A stretch of DNA of 64,000 nt from UBA4285 sp050944355 (lineage in GTDB: Bacteria > Bacillota > Clostridia > Lachnospirales > Lachnospiraceae): NCBI GenBank assembly GCA_050944355.1, contig JBMNQX010000001.1:124001-188000 (forward strand), read 5' to 3'. Of the stretch, positions 1 through 8,153 are shown piece by piece; positions within the stretch are counted from its first letter, which is position 1, and every line of letters starts with the position of its first letter. The position numbers and the translations under genes are program-made. The notes under the pieces are model-generated. The model ran no database searches and was not told the DNA's origin. It saw only the letters and a program-made list of their open reading frames with translations.

Positions 1-894
1 AACACCGGAAAGGGCCGCACCTACGTGACAGCCCGCGGCTGGGAGGATCTGTCGCAGGCCATGAAGCTTTATGAAGAGGCGGGCTTTCCGGTCGATGAAG
101 ATCTGATCAGTCAGTACATCCGCAACGAGCGCATCTGCGCGGACTTTGGCTCATATTACCGCCTGTATCACAAATACGGCGAGGATTATCATGTTCAGGA
201 CATTCTGGCCGGCAAGGCGGACGACGAGGTGATCCGGCGCGCAAAAGAGGCCGGATTTGATGAGAAGATGACTCTGATCGGCCTGCTCCTCGACGCCCTG
301 ACACCGGCGCTGCACGCCGAGGTCATGACGGAGGATGCGCTTCGCGACCTGCACGGGCCGCTCGAAGAAGTGAAAGCGGAAGCCGGAAATGATGAGGATG
401 CCGGTGCCATCACCGGTAAGCTTGACAGCCTGGCCGCTGACATCAGGAAAGAACAGGAAGCCGACGAGGCCGGCAGAACTCTGAGCGGCACGGCAAGACA
501 GGCGGGAGAGTACAAAAAGCGCTTCCTGCGCGCGCTCGCCGACGAAATCCGCAAGGAAGAAATCGGGAAAGCCTCTTCGGCCTGGGAACTCATCCGTTCC
601 GAGTACGGAAAGCGGGTAAAGGCAATGAGCGAGTCAGCCGCCACCGTCAAAAATGAGCTCGACAACATCTTCTCATTTGCCGAGAAGGCATTTGGCAAGA
701 GCGATGAAATGCTTGTGCTCGTGACCGATCTTTCCGCTTCGGCCGAGGCTGCCCGATTCATTTCGCGCCACGGCTGCGCCGGGTACTATGAATACAGCCG
801 GCAGTTCATGCTGTACGAGCGGAGCCGCACGCTGCGCGATGAAATCCGCAGGTTCAACAGCGAGAACGACAAGGCAGAAGGACTTGAGATCTGA
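1..894 (+). CDS. MoxR-like AAA+ ATPase, C-terminal part (5' end outside window)
   Basis: The reading frame is open from base 1, so the true start lies upstream and only the last 297 residues are visible. The first residues (NTGKGRTYVTARGWEDLS) resemble the region after the sensor-2 part of MoxR-type AAA+ ATPases in Clostridia, where a Gly-Arg-x-Tyr-Val-x-Ala-Arg-Gly-Trp stretch is common. The rest is helical, charged and partly coiled-coil. No Walker motif is visible because that half is missing. The stop codon overlaps the ATG of the next gene (TGATG), so the two are probably translationally coupled. MoxR proteins usually act as chaperone-like ATPases with a partner; the partner here could be the leucine-rich-repeat protein downstream, which is inference. 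Confidence 0.6.
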   Translation, partial: NTGKGRTYVTARGWEDLSQAMKLYEEAGFPVDEDLISQYIRNERICADFGSYYRLYHKYGEDYHVQDILAGKADDEVIRRAKEAGFDEKMTLIGLLLDALTPALHAEVMTEDALRDLHGPLEEVKAEAGNDEDAGAITGKLDSLAADIRKEQEADEAGRTLSGTARQAGEYKKRFLRALADEIRKEEIGKASSAWELIRSEYGKRVKAMSESAATVKNELDNIFSFAEKAFGKSDEMLVLVTDLSASAEAARFISRHGCAGYYEYSRQFMLYERSRTLRDEIRRFNSENDKAEGLEI

Positions 895-2219
895 TGAGAG
901 ACGGCGTTTTTGAATATGTGACCAATGCTGACGGCGTCACGCTCACGGATTTTACCCCGGAGCAGGACCCGCAGGGGGATCTGCTGCTTCCGGCTTCTCT
1001 CGGGGGAAAACCCGTGACCGAGATAGCGCCCGGGGCATTTTCCGCTCACGGCTCGGAGGTCACGAGACTTGTGGTTCCGGAAGGCGTCAGGCGGATCGAC
1101 AATAACGCCTTTTCCTGGATGCTGTTTCTGAAAGAGCTGGATCTGCCGGAAAGTCTCTTAAGTCTCGGGCGCGACTTCGCGTCCGGCACGTCTCTGCGGC
1201 AGCTGCGGATTCCGCAAAATGTCCGTGAGATCGAAGAGCCGGGATCGGCGGCGTTCAGCATGAAATTTGAGCCGGGCAATCCCGTCTGGTCATCCGACGG
1301 ATACGGCATTTTCAAAAAGAAAAGCGGCGATGTAATTCTTGCGGCTTCGGATCCAAATGTCTCTGTCCGCGTTTACCGGATTCCGGATGGCGTGACGGAA
1401 ATCGCACCGGACGCGTTTTCCGGGCGGGAGGATATTGAAGAACTGGAAATTCCCGCTTCTGTGCGGGAAATCGGAGAAGGGGCTTTTTCGAACGTCGATC
1501 ATATGTACTCGGACAAGAGCGGAATCCGAGAGGTGAGATTCCCCGGGGGAAACAGCTGGTTTCATGCCGAATCATCGTATCTCGCCCAGAAAGACCGGCT
1601 GATCCGATGGTTCGGAGATGAGAAGCACGTACAGGTTCCAGACGGCATCTCGGTCATCGCGTCCGAGTGTTTTTACCGCTGCCCGTCTGAGGAAATCATC
1701 CTGCCGCCTTCGGTCAAAACGATTCACAGGCGCGCTTTTGTTCTGTGCCTGGCGAGAAAAGTCACGATCGGAGCGGATCACCTGAGCATCCTTTTCCCGG
1801 AAGGCGGGACATATCTTCAGGAAAAGCTGATGGAAGGGTTCGGAAAGGACGGAAAGCGCTACAGTTTCGCTTATTACGACAAGAGTCTTTACACAGGGCT
1901 TCTGGATCTTGTAAAAGCGCAGATGCTGCTCGGGAGGCTCGCGATGCAGACGAATCCGGCAGCGGAACTGGATTCTCTTACGGCCCAGAAACTGAAAAGT
2001 ACACTAGCTGAAAAGCTTCCGGATCTGTTCAAATCGGCGGCGGCTTCCGGTGATCTCCAGGCGATGCGCGCTCTGGCAGAGTGGGACGGCATGCGTGAGA
2101 GTGATTTTGAGACAGCCATCCGGGCGGCACAGGAGTATGGACGTCAGGAAATGATAGCCTTTCTCGTCCGCCGGAAGCTGGAGAGAACCGGGCATGATGT
2201 TTTTGATTTTTCCCTGTAA
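894..2219 (+). CDS. Intracellular leucine-rich-repeat (BspA/LRR_5-type) protein
   Basis: A 441-residue protein with repeated units of the type 'L-x-I-P-x-x-V-x-x-I-x-x-x-A-F', typical of BspA-like LRR_5 repeats (for example LVVPEGVRRIDNNAF and YRIPDGVTEIAPDAF). BspA proteins are usually surface adhesins, but this one has no signal peptide, membrane segment or sorting signal. The last 100 residues change to alpha-helical ankyrin-like units (LFKSAAASGDLQAMRALAEW). It starts at an ATG overlapping the stop of the AAA+ ATPase gene. It is probably a cytoplasmic protein-binding scaffold working with that ATPase; the target is unknown. Confidence 0.75.
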   Translation: MRDGVFEYVTNADGVTLTDFTPEQDPQGDLLLPASLGGKPVTEIAPGAFSAHGSEVTRLVVPEGVRRIDNNAFSWMLFLKELDLPESLLSLGRDFASGTSLRQLRIPQNVREIEEPGSAAFSMKFEPGNPVWSSDGYGIFKKKSGDVILAASDPNVSVRVYRIPDGVTEIAPDAFSGREDIEELEIPASVREIGEGAFSNVDHMYSDKSGIREVRFPGGNSWFHAESSYLAQKDRLIRWFGDEKHVQVPDGISVIASECFYRCPSEEIILPPSVKTIHRRAFVLCLARKVTIGADHLSILFPEGGTYLQEKLMEGFGKDGKRYSFAYYDKSLYTGLLDLVKAQMLLGRLAMQTNPAAELDSLTAQKLKSTLAEKLPDLFKSAAASGDLQAMRALAEWDGMRESDFETAIRAAQEYGRQEMIAFLVRRKLERTGHDVFDFSL

Positions 2220-2230
2220 AAGAGTATACT
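2203..2230 (+). promoter_or_regulatory. Putative sigma-A promoter for the DUF815-ruvAB operon
   Basis: TTGATT (2203-2208) and TATACT (2225-2230) with a 16-base spacer. The -35 element lies in the last codons of the LRR gene. The predicted transcript starts shortly before the GAGGAGG ribosome site of the DUF815 gene. Confidence 0.45.
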
Positions 2231-2267
2231 ATACAAGAACAGATGTTTGCATCTGAGGAGGACCGGC

Positions 2268-3581
2268 ATGTACAGACAGACCTCAAAGCTGATTATATAT
2301 GGAGCGATTCCGAAAGATTCCATTTTGATGCGGATGGCCAGAATTTACCGCGAGCTCGACGAAAACTCGAAATCGGACGAGGCTCTGACAAAGGAAGTGT
2401 ACGCACAGGTGCGCCGGCTGCTGGAAGTGGCAACCGATTACGGATTTGACGGCAATCTCTGGCAGAACTATCTGACATTTCTGCTGATTTCGACAGAGAC
2501 GCCATTTTCCATCACGTGTGAGAAGAGAGGAGCCACAAAAGGCGCGTCGGTCAATGTATTCGCGAAGAACGACTTCGAGGTGTTCCGGAATCTGTTCCAT
2601 TTTGACTTCGGCCCGCTTGAGAAGCGCCTGGGAATCAGCTGCTTCGGGCTTCTTGAGAATTATCACGCCATCAGCAAATCCGACACAATGTTCAACCGCA
2701 ATGTGAGTGAGCGCGTGCGGGAGCTCTCGCCGCAGCTGGCCGCTGCAGAGAACACGGACGAGTTTTTCGATCTCGTGACGGAGTTTTACCGCCACTATGG
2801 TGTCGGCATGCTCGGTCTGCACAAGGCGTTCCGCATTATTTCCGATGGCGAAAACGGCGTGCGGTTCCACGGCATCAACAACATGGAGACCGTTCATCTG
2901 TCCGACCTGGTCGGCTACGAGCGGCAGAAGCAGAAGCTTATCGAGAACACGGAGGCATTTGTCGAGGGGAGAAAGGCGAACAACTGCCTGCTCTACGGCG
3001 ATATGGGCACCGGAAAGTCGACTTCGATCAAGGCGATTGTCAACGAGTACTATGACAAAGGTCTGCGCATGATCGAGATTTACAAGCATCAGTTCAAAGA
3101 CCTTTCGGATGTGATCGCAAAAATAAAGACGCGCAATTACCGCTTTATCATCTATATGGACGATCTTTCGTTCGAAGAGAACGAGACGGAATACAAATTC
3201 CTGAAGGCCGTCATCGAAGGCGGCGTGGAGACGCGCCCGGACAATATTCTGATTTACGCGACCAGCAACCGGCGGCACCTCGTCAGGGAGACCTGGAATG
3301 ACCGGTCGGATATGGATCAGGATCTGCACCGCTCTGAGACGATGGAAGAAAAGCTGTCTCTCGTTTCCCGTTTCGGCGTGACCATCAATTACTCAAAGCC
3401 GACGCAGGAAGAATATTTCAATATCGTGGATCACCTCGCCTTGAAAAATGGCATCAGCATGAAACCGGATGATCTGCACATGGAGGCGCACCGCTGGGAG
3501 ATGAGCCACGGCGGACTGTCCGGGCGGACGGCACAGCAGTTTATCAATCATCTGCTTTCTGTCGGGAAGGACACGGAATGA
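2268..3581 (+). CDS. DUF815-family AAA+ ATPase
   Basis: A 437-residue protein. The ATG at 2268 is chosen because GAGGAGG lies just upstream; the frame also opens at a TTG at 2247 without a site. The N-terminal 230 residues are helical. The C-terminal half is a P-loop domain with Walker A GDMGTGKST at about residue 244, a Walker B-like stretch FIIYMDDLSFE and ATSNRRHL as sensor 1, all diagnostic for DUF815. The biochemical role of this family is not established. The gene ends inside the ATG of ruvA (ATGA overlap), so it is co-translated with the Holliday-junction helicase genes and may work in DNA metabolism; that is inference from context. Confidence 0.85.
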   Translation: MYRQTSKLIIYGAIPKDSILMRMARIYRELDENSKSDEALTKEVYAQVRRLLEVATDYGFDGNLWQNYLTFLLISTETPFSITCEKRGATKGASVNVFAKNDFEVFRNLFHFDFGPLEKRLGISCFGLLENYHAISKSDTMFNRNVSERVRELSPQLAAAENTDEFFDLVTEFYRHYGVGMLGLHKAFRIISDGENGVRFHGINNMETVHLSDLVGYERQKQKLIENTEAFVEGRKANNCLLYGDMGTGKSTSIKAIVNEYYDKGLRMIEIYKHQFKDLSDVIAKIKTRNYRFIIYMDDLSFEENETEYKFLKAVIEGGVETRPDNILIYATSNRRHLVRETWNDRSDMDQDLHRSETMEEKLSLVSRFGVTINYSKPTQEEYFNIVDHLALKNGISMKPDDLHMEAHRWEMSHGGLSGRTAQQFINHLLSVGKDTE

Positions 3582-4186
3582 TCGCATATCTCAAGGGAAA
3601 ATACGCCGGGAAGACACCGGATTCCGTCATAATAGACCATCAGGGAATGGGAGTTGAAATTCAGGTCCCGCAGACTGTGTTTTCGGAGCTTCCGCCTGTC
3701 GGCGAAGAAGTGAAAATCTATACATTTCTCAGATGGACTAATGACGGGCCGTCACTGTACGGATTTGCGGCAAAGGATGAGCGGGAGATTTTTCAGATGC
3801 TCATCAATGTCAGCGGCCTCGGGCCCAAGGGAGCTCTCACGCTTCTTTCTTTTCTTTCGACGGATGAGCTGCGCTTCGCGGTGCTCTCAGAAGACGTCAG
3901 AAAGATTTCCAAAGCGCCCGGGATCGGTCCGAAGACCGCAAAGCGCATCATTCTGGAATTAAAGGATAAACTGAAAATTGAAACGACTCAGCCTGATGAG
4001 GGCATCAAAGCCGAAACTTCCGCCAAGGGAGAAGCCGGCACGGAAGCGAGGGATGATGCCATCGAGGCTATGGTGGCTCTGGGGTTCGGAAGTACGGATG
4101 CGTATCGCGCCGTTCAATCGCTGGGCGATCTGTCCGGCATGGATTCCGAGCAGATTCTGAAGGCTGCCATGAAGAAACTAGTGTAA
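3578..4186 (+). CDS. ruvA: Holliday junction DNA helicase subunit RuvA
   Basis: A 202-residue RuvA. It has the N-terminal OB-fold (MIAYLKGKYAG), the two helix-hairpin-helix elements (VSGLGPKGALTLLS and APGIGPKTAKRIILELKDK at about residues 75-135), and the C-terminal domain III that contacts RuvB (DAIEAMVALGFG). RuvA binds four-way DNA junctions as a tetramer and loads RuvB rings for branch migration. The length is normal. The start overlaps the stop of the DUF815 gene by four bases, and ruvB follows after 19 bases. Confidence 0.97.
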   Translation: MIAYLKGKYAGKTPDSVIIDHQGMGVEIQVPQTVFSELPPVGEEVKIYTFLRWTNDGPSLYGFAAKDEREIFQMLINVSGLGPKGALTLLSFLSTDELRFAVLSEDVRKISKAPGIGPKTAKRIILELKDKLKIETTQPDEGIKAETSAKGEAGTEARDDAIEAMVALGFGSTDAYRAVQSLGDLSGMDSEQILKAAMKKLV

Positions 4187-4205
4187 TCTTTTGGATCGGA
4201 GCTAA

Positions 4206-5198
4206 ATGATGGAACGACGGATCATCACCACGGAAGCGGATGAGGAAGAACGCATACAGGAGAGTTCGCTGCGGCCGATCCGTTTCGCGGACTATATCGG
4301 ACAGAAAAAAGTAACAGACAAGCTCAAGGTATATATCGCGGCCGCCAAAGAGAGAAAAGAGCCGCTGGACCATGTGCTTCTCTATGGCCCGCCCGGACTC
4401 GGAAAAACAACTCTGGCCAGTATCATCGCCAATGAGATGGGGACGCATCTGAAGATCACCAGCGGACCGGCCATCGAAAAGCCGGGTGAGATCGCTGCGA
4501 TTCTGAATTCCCTGCAGGAAGGCGACGTGCTGTTTGTGGACGAGATTCACAGACTGAACCGGCAGGTGGAAGAAGTGCTTTACCCGGCGATGGAGGACTT
4601 TGCCATCGACATCATGATCGGAAAAGGCGCTACGGCGCGCTCTATCCGGCTGGATCTGCCGCCGTTTACGCTTGTCGGAGCGACCACAAGAGCCGGCCTT
4701 CTCTCGGCGCCTCTGCGCGACCGTTTTGGCATCGTCGATCATCTGGAATTTTATACAGCGGAAGAGCTCGAGCAGATTATCCGCCGCTCAGCCGGCGTTC
4801 TGCACGTCGAAATTGACGACAAGGGCTGTCAGGAGCTCGCGAGACGCTCAAGAGGCACACCGCGCCTTGCGAACAGACTGCTGCGCCGCGTGCGCGATTT
4901 CGCGCAGGTCCGCTATGACGGCCGGATTACGAGCGCTGTTGCGTCAGAGGCGCTGGATCTGCTGGAAGTCGATAAGGACGGACTCGACCGGTCGGACCGC
5001 ACAATTCTGCGCACAATCACCGGCAAATTCAACGGCGGCCCCGTCGGAATCGAGACTCTCGCGGCGTCCCTCGGCGAAGATGTCGGAACTCTCGAGGATG
5101 TATACGAACCGTATCTGATCCAGAACGGTTTTATCGACCGCACTCCCCGCGGGCGGGTTGCGACAGCCAAGACGTATGAGGCGTTGGGACTCTCTTGA
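4206..5198 (+). CDS. ruvB: Holliday junction branch-migration ATPase RuvB
   Basis: A 330-residue AAA+ motor. It has Walker A GPPGLGKTT (residues 61-69), Walker B LFVDEIHRL, the sensor and arginine-finger region (GATTRAGLLSAPLRDRFG), and a C-terminal winged helix (TPRGRVATAKTYEALGL). RuvB forms hexameric rings that pump DNA through the RuvA-bound junction. ATGs at 4206 and 4209 are both possible. No resolvase ruvC is visible; Firmicutes generally use RecU instead. Confidence 0.97.
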   Translation: MMERRIITTEADEEERIQESSLRPIRFADYIGQKKVTDKLKVYIAAAKERKEPLDHVLLYGPPGLGKTTLASIIANEMGTHLKITSGPAIEKPGEIAAILNSLQEGDVLFVDEIHRLNRQVEEVLYPAMEDFAIDIMIGKGATARSIRLDLPPFTLVGATTRAGLLSAPLRDRFGIVDHLEFYTAEELEQIIRRSAGVLHVEIDDKGCQELARRSRGTPRLANRLLRRVRDFAQVRYDGRITSAVASEALDLLEVDKDGLDRSDRTILRTITGKFNGGPVGIETLAASLGEDVGTLEDVYEPYLIQNGFIDRTPRGRVATAKTYEALGLS

Positions 5199-5224
5199 AT
5201 AAGGCTGTACTTTCAGAGTATAAT
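5195..5224 (+). promoter_or_regulatory. Putative sigma-A promoter for zapA
   Basis: TTGAAT (5195-5200), an 18-base spacer and a perfect TATAAT (5219-5224). The -35 element overlaps the ruvB stop codon. It lies 31 bases before the zapA start, which has a GGGAGG ribosome site. Confidence 0.55.
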
Positions 5225-5255
5225 CAGAGTAACAGTTGCGCGGGAGGCTTAGGAC

Positions 5256-5675
5256 ATGGCTGACAAGAACGATGTTGAAGTCGTAATCGGCGGCAAGGTT
5301 TTCACCCTGTCAGGCTACGAGAGTGAAGAATATCTGCAGAAGCTGGCATCTCACGTGAGCAGCCGGCTGGCGGAGCTGAACGCAGACAGAGATTTTCGAA
5401 AGCTGCCGTCTGAGACGAGAGTGAATATGGTATATCTGAATCTGGCTGACGATTACTTCAAGGCCAAGAAGATTGCCGATTCTCTTCAGGAGGACATCGA
5501 CCAGAAGGATAAAGAAATCTATGATCTGAAGCACGAACTGATCACAGACCAGATTCAGCTTGACACGCGCCAGAAGGAGCTGAAAGACCTGAAAGCTGAG
5601 CTGGCGAAATGCCAGAAACAGATTGCGCGCCTTGAGGGGGAGAACAGAGCTGCCGGCAGAAAACCGGAAAGCTGA
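5256..5675 (+). CDS. zapA: Cell division protein ZapA
   Basis: A 139-residue protein. The N-terminal ZapA domain (about residues 1-90) has the typical start (VEVVIGGKVFTLSG) and the 'YLNLADDYFKAK' helix. A long coiled coil follows (residues 75-130, rich in Lys, Glu, Asp, Gln) with a polar tail. ZapA binds FtsZ and bundles protofilaments in the Z ring at mid-cell. The coiled coil is somewhat longer than in short ZapA proteins, as is common in Clostridia. It appears to be transcribed from its own promoter, and the U32 protein gene follows after a weak hairpin. Confidence 0.88.
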   Translation: MADKNDVEVVIGGKVFTLSGYESEEYLQKLASHVSSRLAELNADRDFRKLPSETRVNMVYLNLADDYFKAKKIADSLQEDIDQKDKEIYDLKHELITDQIQLDTRQKELKDLKAELAKCQKQIARLEGENRAAGRKPES

Positions 5676-5701
5676 AAGCGCAAAGAAATATTTCACGGAT
5701 A

Positions 5702-5733
5702 AGACGGGCGGATCTTACTATTCGCTCGTCTTT
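5702..5733 (+). terminator. Weak hairpin between zapA and the U32 gene
   Basis: AGACGGGCG (5702-5710) can pair with CGCTCGTCT (5723-5731) with one G-T pair, followed by a broken T-rich stretch (TTATTACTTT). It could be a partial terminator or attenuator. Confidence 0.35.
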
Positions 5734-5762
5734 ATTACTTTAAGATGATGAGGGAGAGATCA

Positions 5763-8114
5763 ATGTCAGTAAAAAAGGCGGAACTTCTGGCACCCGCGGG
5801 AAACTTTGAAATCGCCAGAGCTGTGATTAATGCCGGTGCCGACGCGGTGTATCTGGGCGGGCAGATGTACGGCGCGAGAGCCTATGCCGGAAATCTGAGC
5901 GGCGAGGAGCTGCTGGAAATCCTGAAATTTGCGCATCTGCGCGGCTCGAAAATTTATCTGACAGTGAATACTCTCCTGAAACCGGATGAGTCCGTGGATG
6001 ATCTCATCGCGTTTCTGCGCCCGTTTTATGAGGCGGGGCTGGACGCCGTGCTCGTCCAGGACCTGGGAGTGATGAGATGCATCCGCGAAAGCTTTCCGGA
6101 TCTCCCGATTCATGCCTCGACGCAGATGACGGTGACGGGAGCGGCGGCGGCACAGATGCTGCTTGACGCGGGCGTGACCCGCATTGTGCTGCCCCGTGAA
6201 CTCTCACTTCCGGAAATCCGTGAAATCTACAACAAAACACACGCGGAACTGGAGGTTTTCATACACGGAGCGCTTTGCTACTGCTATTCAGGTCAGTGCC
6301 TGTACTCCAGCTTTCGCGGCGGGAGAAGCGGAAACCGCGGCCGCTGTGCTCAGCCCTGCCGGAAAAAATATACCATCCTGACAGATGACGGGAGAGAGGT
6401 AAGAACACCGGGGCCGTTTGTGCTGAGTCCCAAGGATATCTGTTCGCTGTCCCTCCTCCCGCAGATTCTTTCCGCGGGCGCAGCGTCTCTGAAAATAGAG
6501 GGACGCATGAAAAATATCAATTATGCGGCGGATGTGACGGCAATTTACCGGAAATATCTGGATATGGCTCTGGAGGGCCGGAATTACACGGTGGACCCGA
6601 AAGACATGGAAGAGCTGGCCGGGCTTTTCAACCGCGGCGGGTTTACGTCCGGGTATTTTGTCGAGGATAAAGGCGCCGATATGATTACATTTGTCAGGCC
6701 TGACAATGTGGGCGTGAAAGCGCTCAAAGCCGTTGCGAACACAGATGGCCGCGTGACATTTCGGGCGCTCACGGATCTGCATGCACAGGATGTGTACGAG
6801 ATCCGCCGTCCGTTCACGTTTACGGGAAAGGATGAAGTGAAGAAGGGCGGGACTTTCACCGTGGATCTGCCCTGGAAATTGAATATCCGACCGGGACAGA
6901 CATTCCCGAGACTGAAGGACGGGGCCGTAAACCGCAGAGTTGAGCAGAATTTTGTGCAGACCGACCGAAAAGTTCCGGTGAGCATTTCGTTTCAGGCCGG
7001 CATCGGGCAGCCGTCCCGGCTCACTATGAAGCGTCTCCCGTCAGGGCCTGAAGTCAGTGTGAGCGGAAAAGAGGCAGGCGCGGCAATCAGCAGACCAGCC
7101 GATGAAATTTCGACGGCTGACCGGCTGAAAAAACTCGGCAGAACCCCCTTTGAACCGAAAGAGTGCAAGGTGGATCTTTCCGGTGATCTTTTTCTGCCGG
7201 CCGGGGAACTCAACGCGATGCGCCGCGAGGCCTGTGAGAAGCTGGAAAAGGCCGTTTACTCCCTGGGAGAGCGGAATAACTTTTCAGAAAACAGGAAACA
7301 TGTTACTATAACTAAATGGCAGGCCGGAACAGACGAAGAACTGAGGTATTCTGCGGAGGTGCAGACAGAAGAGCAGCTGAATGCGGTTCTCGGAGACACC
7401 GGTATTCAGCGTGTCTATATTTCTGACAGGCTGGCCGCTCAGCAGACAATTGACAGAATACACGAAAGCGGCCGTGAGGCTTATGTGAGTCTGCCTCTGG
7501 TTGTGCGCGAGAAGAAGACGAAACTGCTTGAAGAGAAGATTGCAGCTGTCCGCGCGACGACATTTGACGGTTTTCTGGTTAAGAATCTGCAGGAACTCGC
7601 CGTGCTCAGAGACGGAAATGACAGGCTGGTTCTCGATTCGTCTCTCTATGCGATGCAGGAATGGGCTGAATCAGAACTCAGTGAACTGGCCGGGGCAGGA
7701 AAACAGATCGAATTTACCTGCCCGGATGAACTGACGCGCAGTGAGCTCGCGATGACAGCCGGTGCAGCACGGCGGGAAATCATCGTTTATGGGAGACCGG
7801 CGCTTATGGTCACGGAGCAGTGCCTCAGGAAAACGAATGGTCTCTGTGATCATCAGAACAGGAGCCTGATTCTTCAGGATGAACAGGGAAGACAGATGAG
7901 AGGTGTCTGCCGATGCGATTACTGCTTTATGACTCTGTATGATGACAAGCCTGTCTGGCTCGTCCGTGAGGCAAAGGCGTCCGGTTTCAGGAAACTTCGT
8001 CTGAAGTTCACAACCGAGACTAAAGAAGAGTGTCTGCGCGTGATGCAGTGCGCGGCAGGCGGACGGGAACTTCCGGAGTACACAAAGGGGCACTGGGAAC
8101 TCGGAATTCTGTAA
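5763..8114 (+). CDS. Large U32-family protein (peptidase U32 with DUF3656-like C terminus)
   Basis: A 783-residue protein from the ATG at 5763, which has GAGGGAGAG just upstream; ATGs at 5745 and 5748 have no site. The start (KKAELLAPAGNFEIARAVINAGADAVYLGG) is the hallmark of the U32 family. The cysteine-rich block (CYCYSGQC, then RCAQPC) and 'SPKDICSL' are also conserved. A second cysteine group near the C terminus (GVCRCDYCFMTLYDD) may hold an iron-sulfur cluster. Proteins of this size include RlhA of E. coli, needed for hydroxylation of a 23S rRNA cytidine, so an RNA-modification role is as likely as proteolysis. The exact substrate cannot be told from sequence. Confidence 0.85.
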   Translation: MSVKKAELLAPAGNFEIARAVINAGADAVYLGGQMYGARAYAGNLSGEELLEILKFAHLRGSKIYLTVNTLLKPDESVDDLIAFLRPFYEAGLDAVLVQDLGVMRCIRESFPDLPIHASTQMTVTGAAAAQMLLDAGVTRIVLPRELSLPEIREIYNKTHAELEVFIHGALCYCYSGQCLYSSFRGGRSGNRGRCAQPCRKKYTILTDDGREVRTPGPFVLSPKDICSLSLLPQILSAGAASLKIEGRMKNINYAADVTAIYRKYLDMALEGRNYTVDPKDMEELAGLFNRGGFTSGYFVEDKGADMITFVRPDNVGVKALKAVANTDGRVTFRALTDLHAQDVYEIRRPFTFTGKDEVKKGGTFTVDLPWKLNIRPGQTFPRLKDGAVNRRVEQNFVQTDRKVPVSISFQAGIGQPSRLTMKRLPSGPEVSVSGKEAGAAISRPADEISTADRLKKLGRTPFEPKECKVDLSGDLFLPAGELNAMRREACEKLEKAVYSLGERNNFSENRKHVTITKWQAGTDEELRYSAEVQTEEQLNAVLGDTGIQRVYISDRLAAQQTIDRIHESGREAYVSLPLVVREKKTKLLEEKIAAVRATTFDGFLVKNLQELAVLRDGNDRLVLDSSLYAMQEWAESELSELAGAGKQIEFTCPDELTRSELAMTAGAARREIIVYGRPALMVTEQCLRKTNGLCDHQNRSLILQDEQGRQMRGVCRCDYCFMTLYDDKPVWLVREAKASGFRKLRLKFTTETKEECLRVMQCAAGGRELPEYTKGHWELGIL

Positions 8115-8153
8115 TCAGAAGCAAGGGGAAAGAGAACTTCGGGGAGAAGGTAA

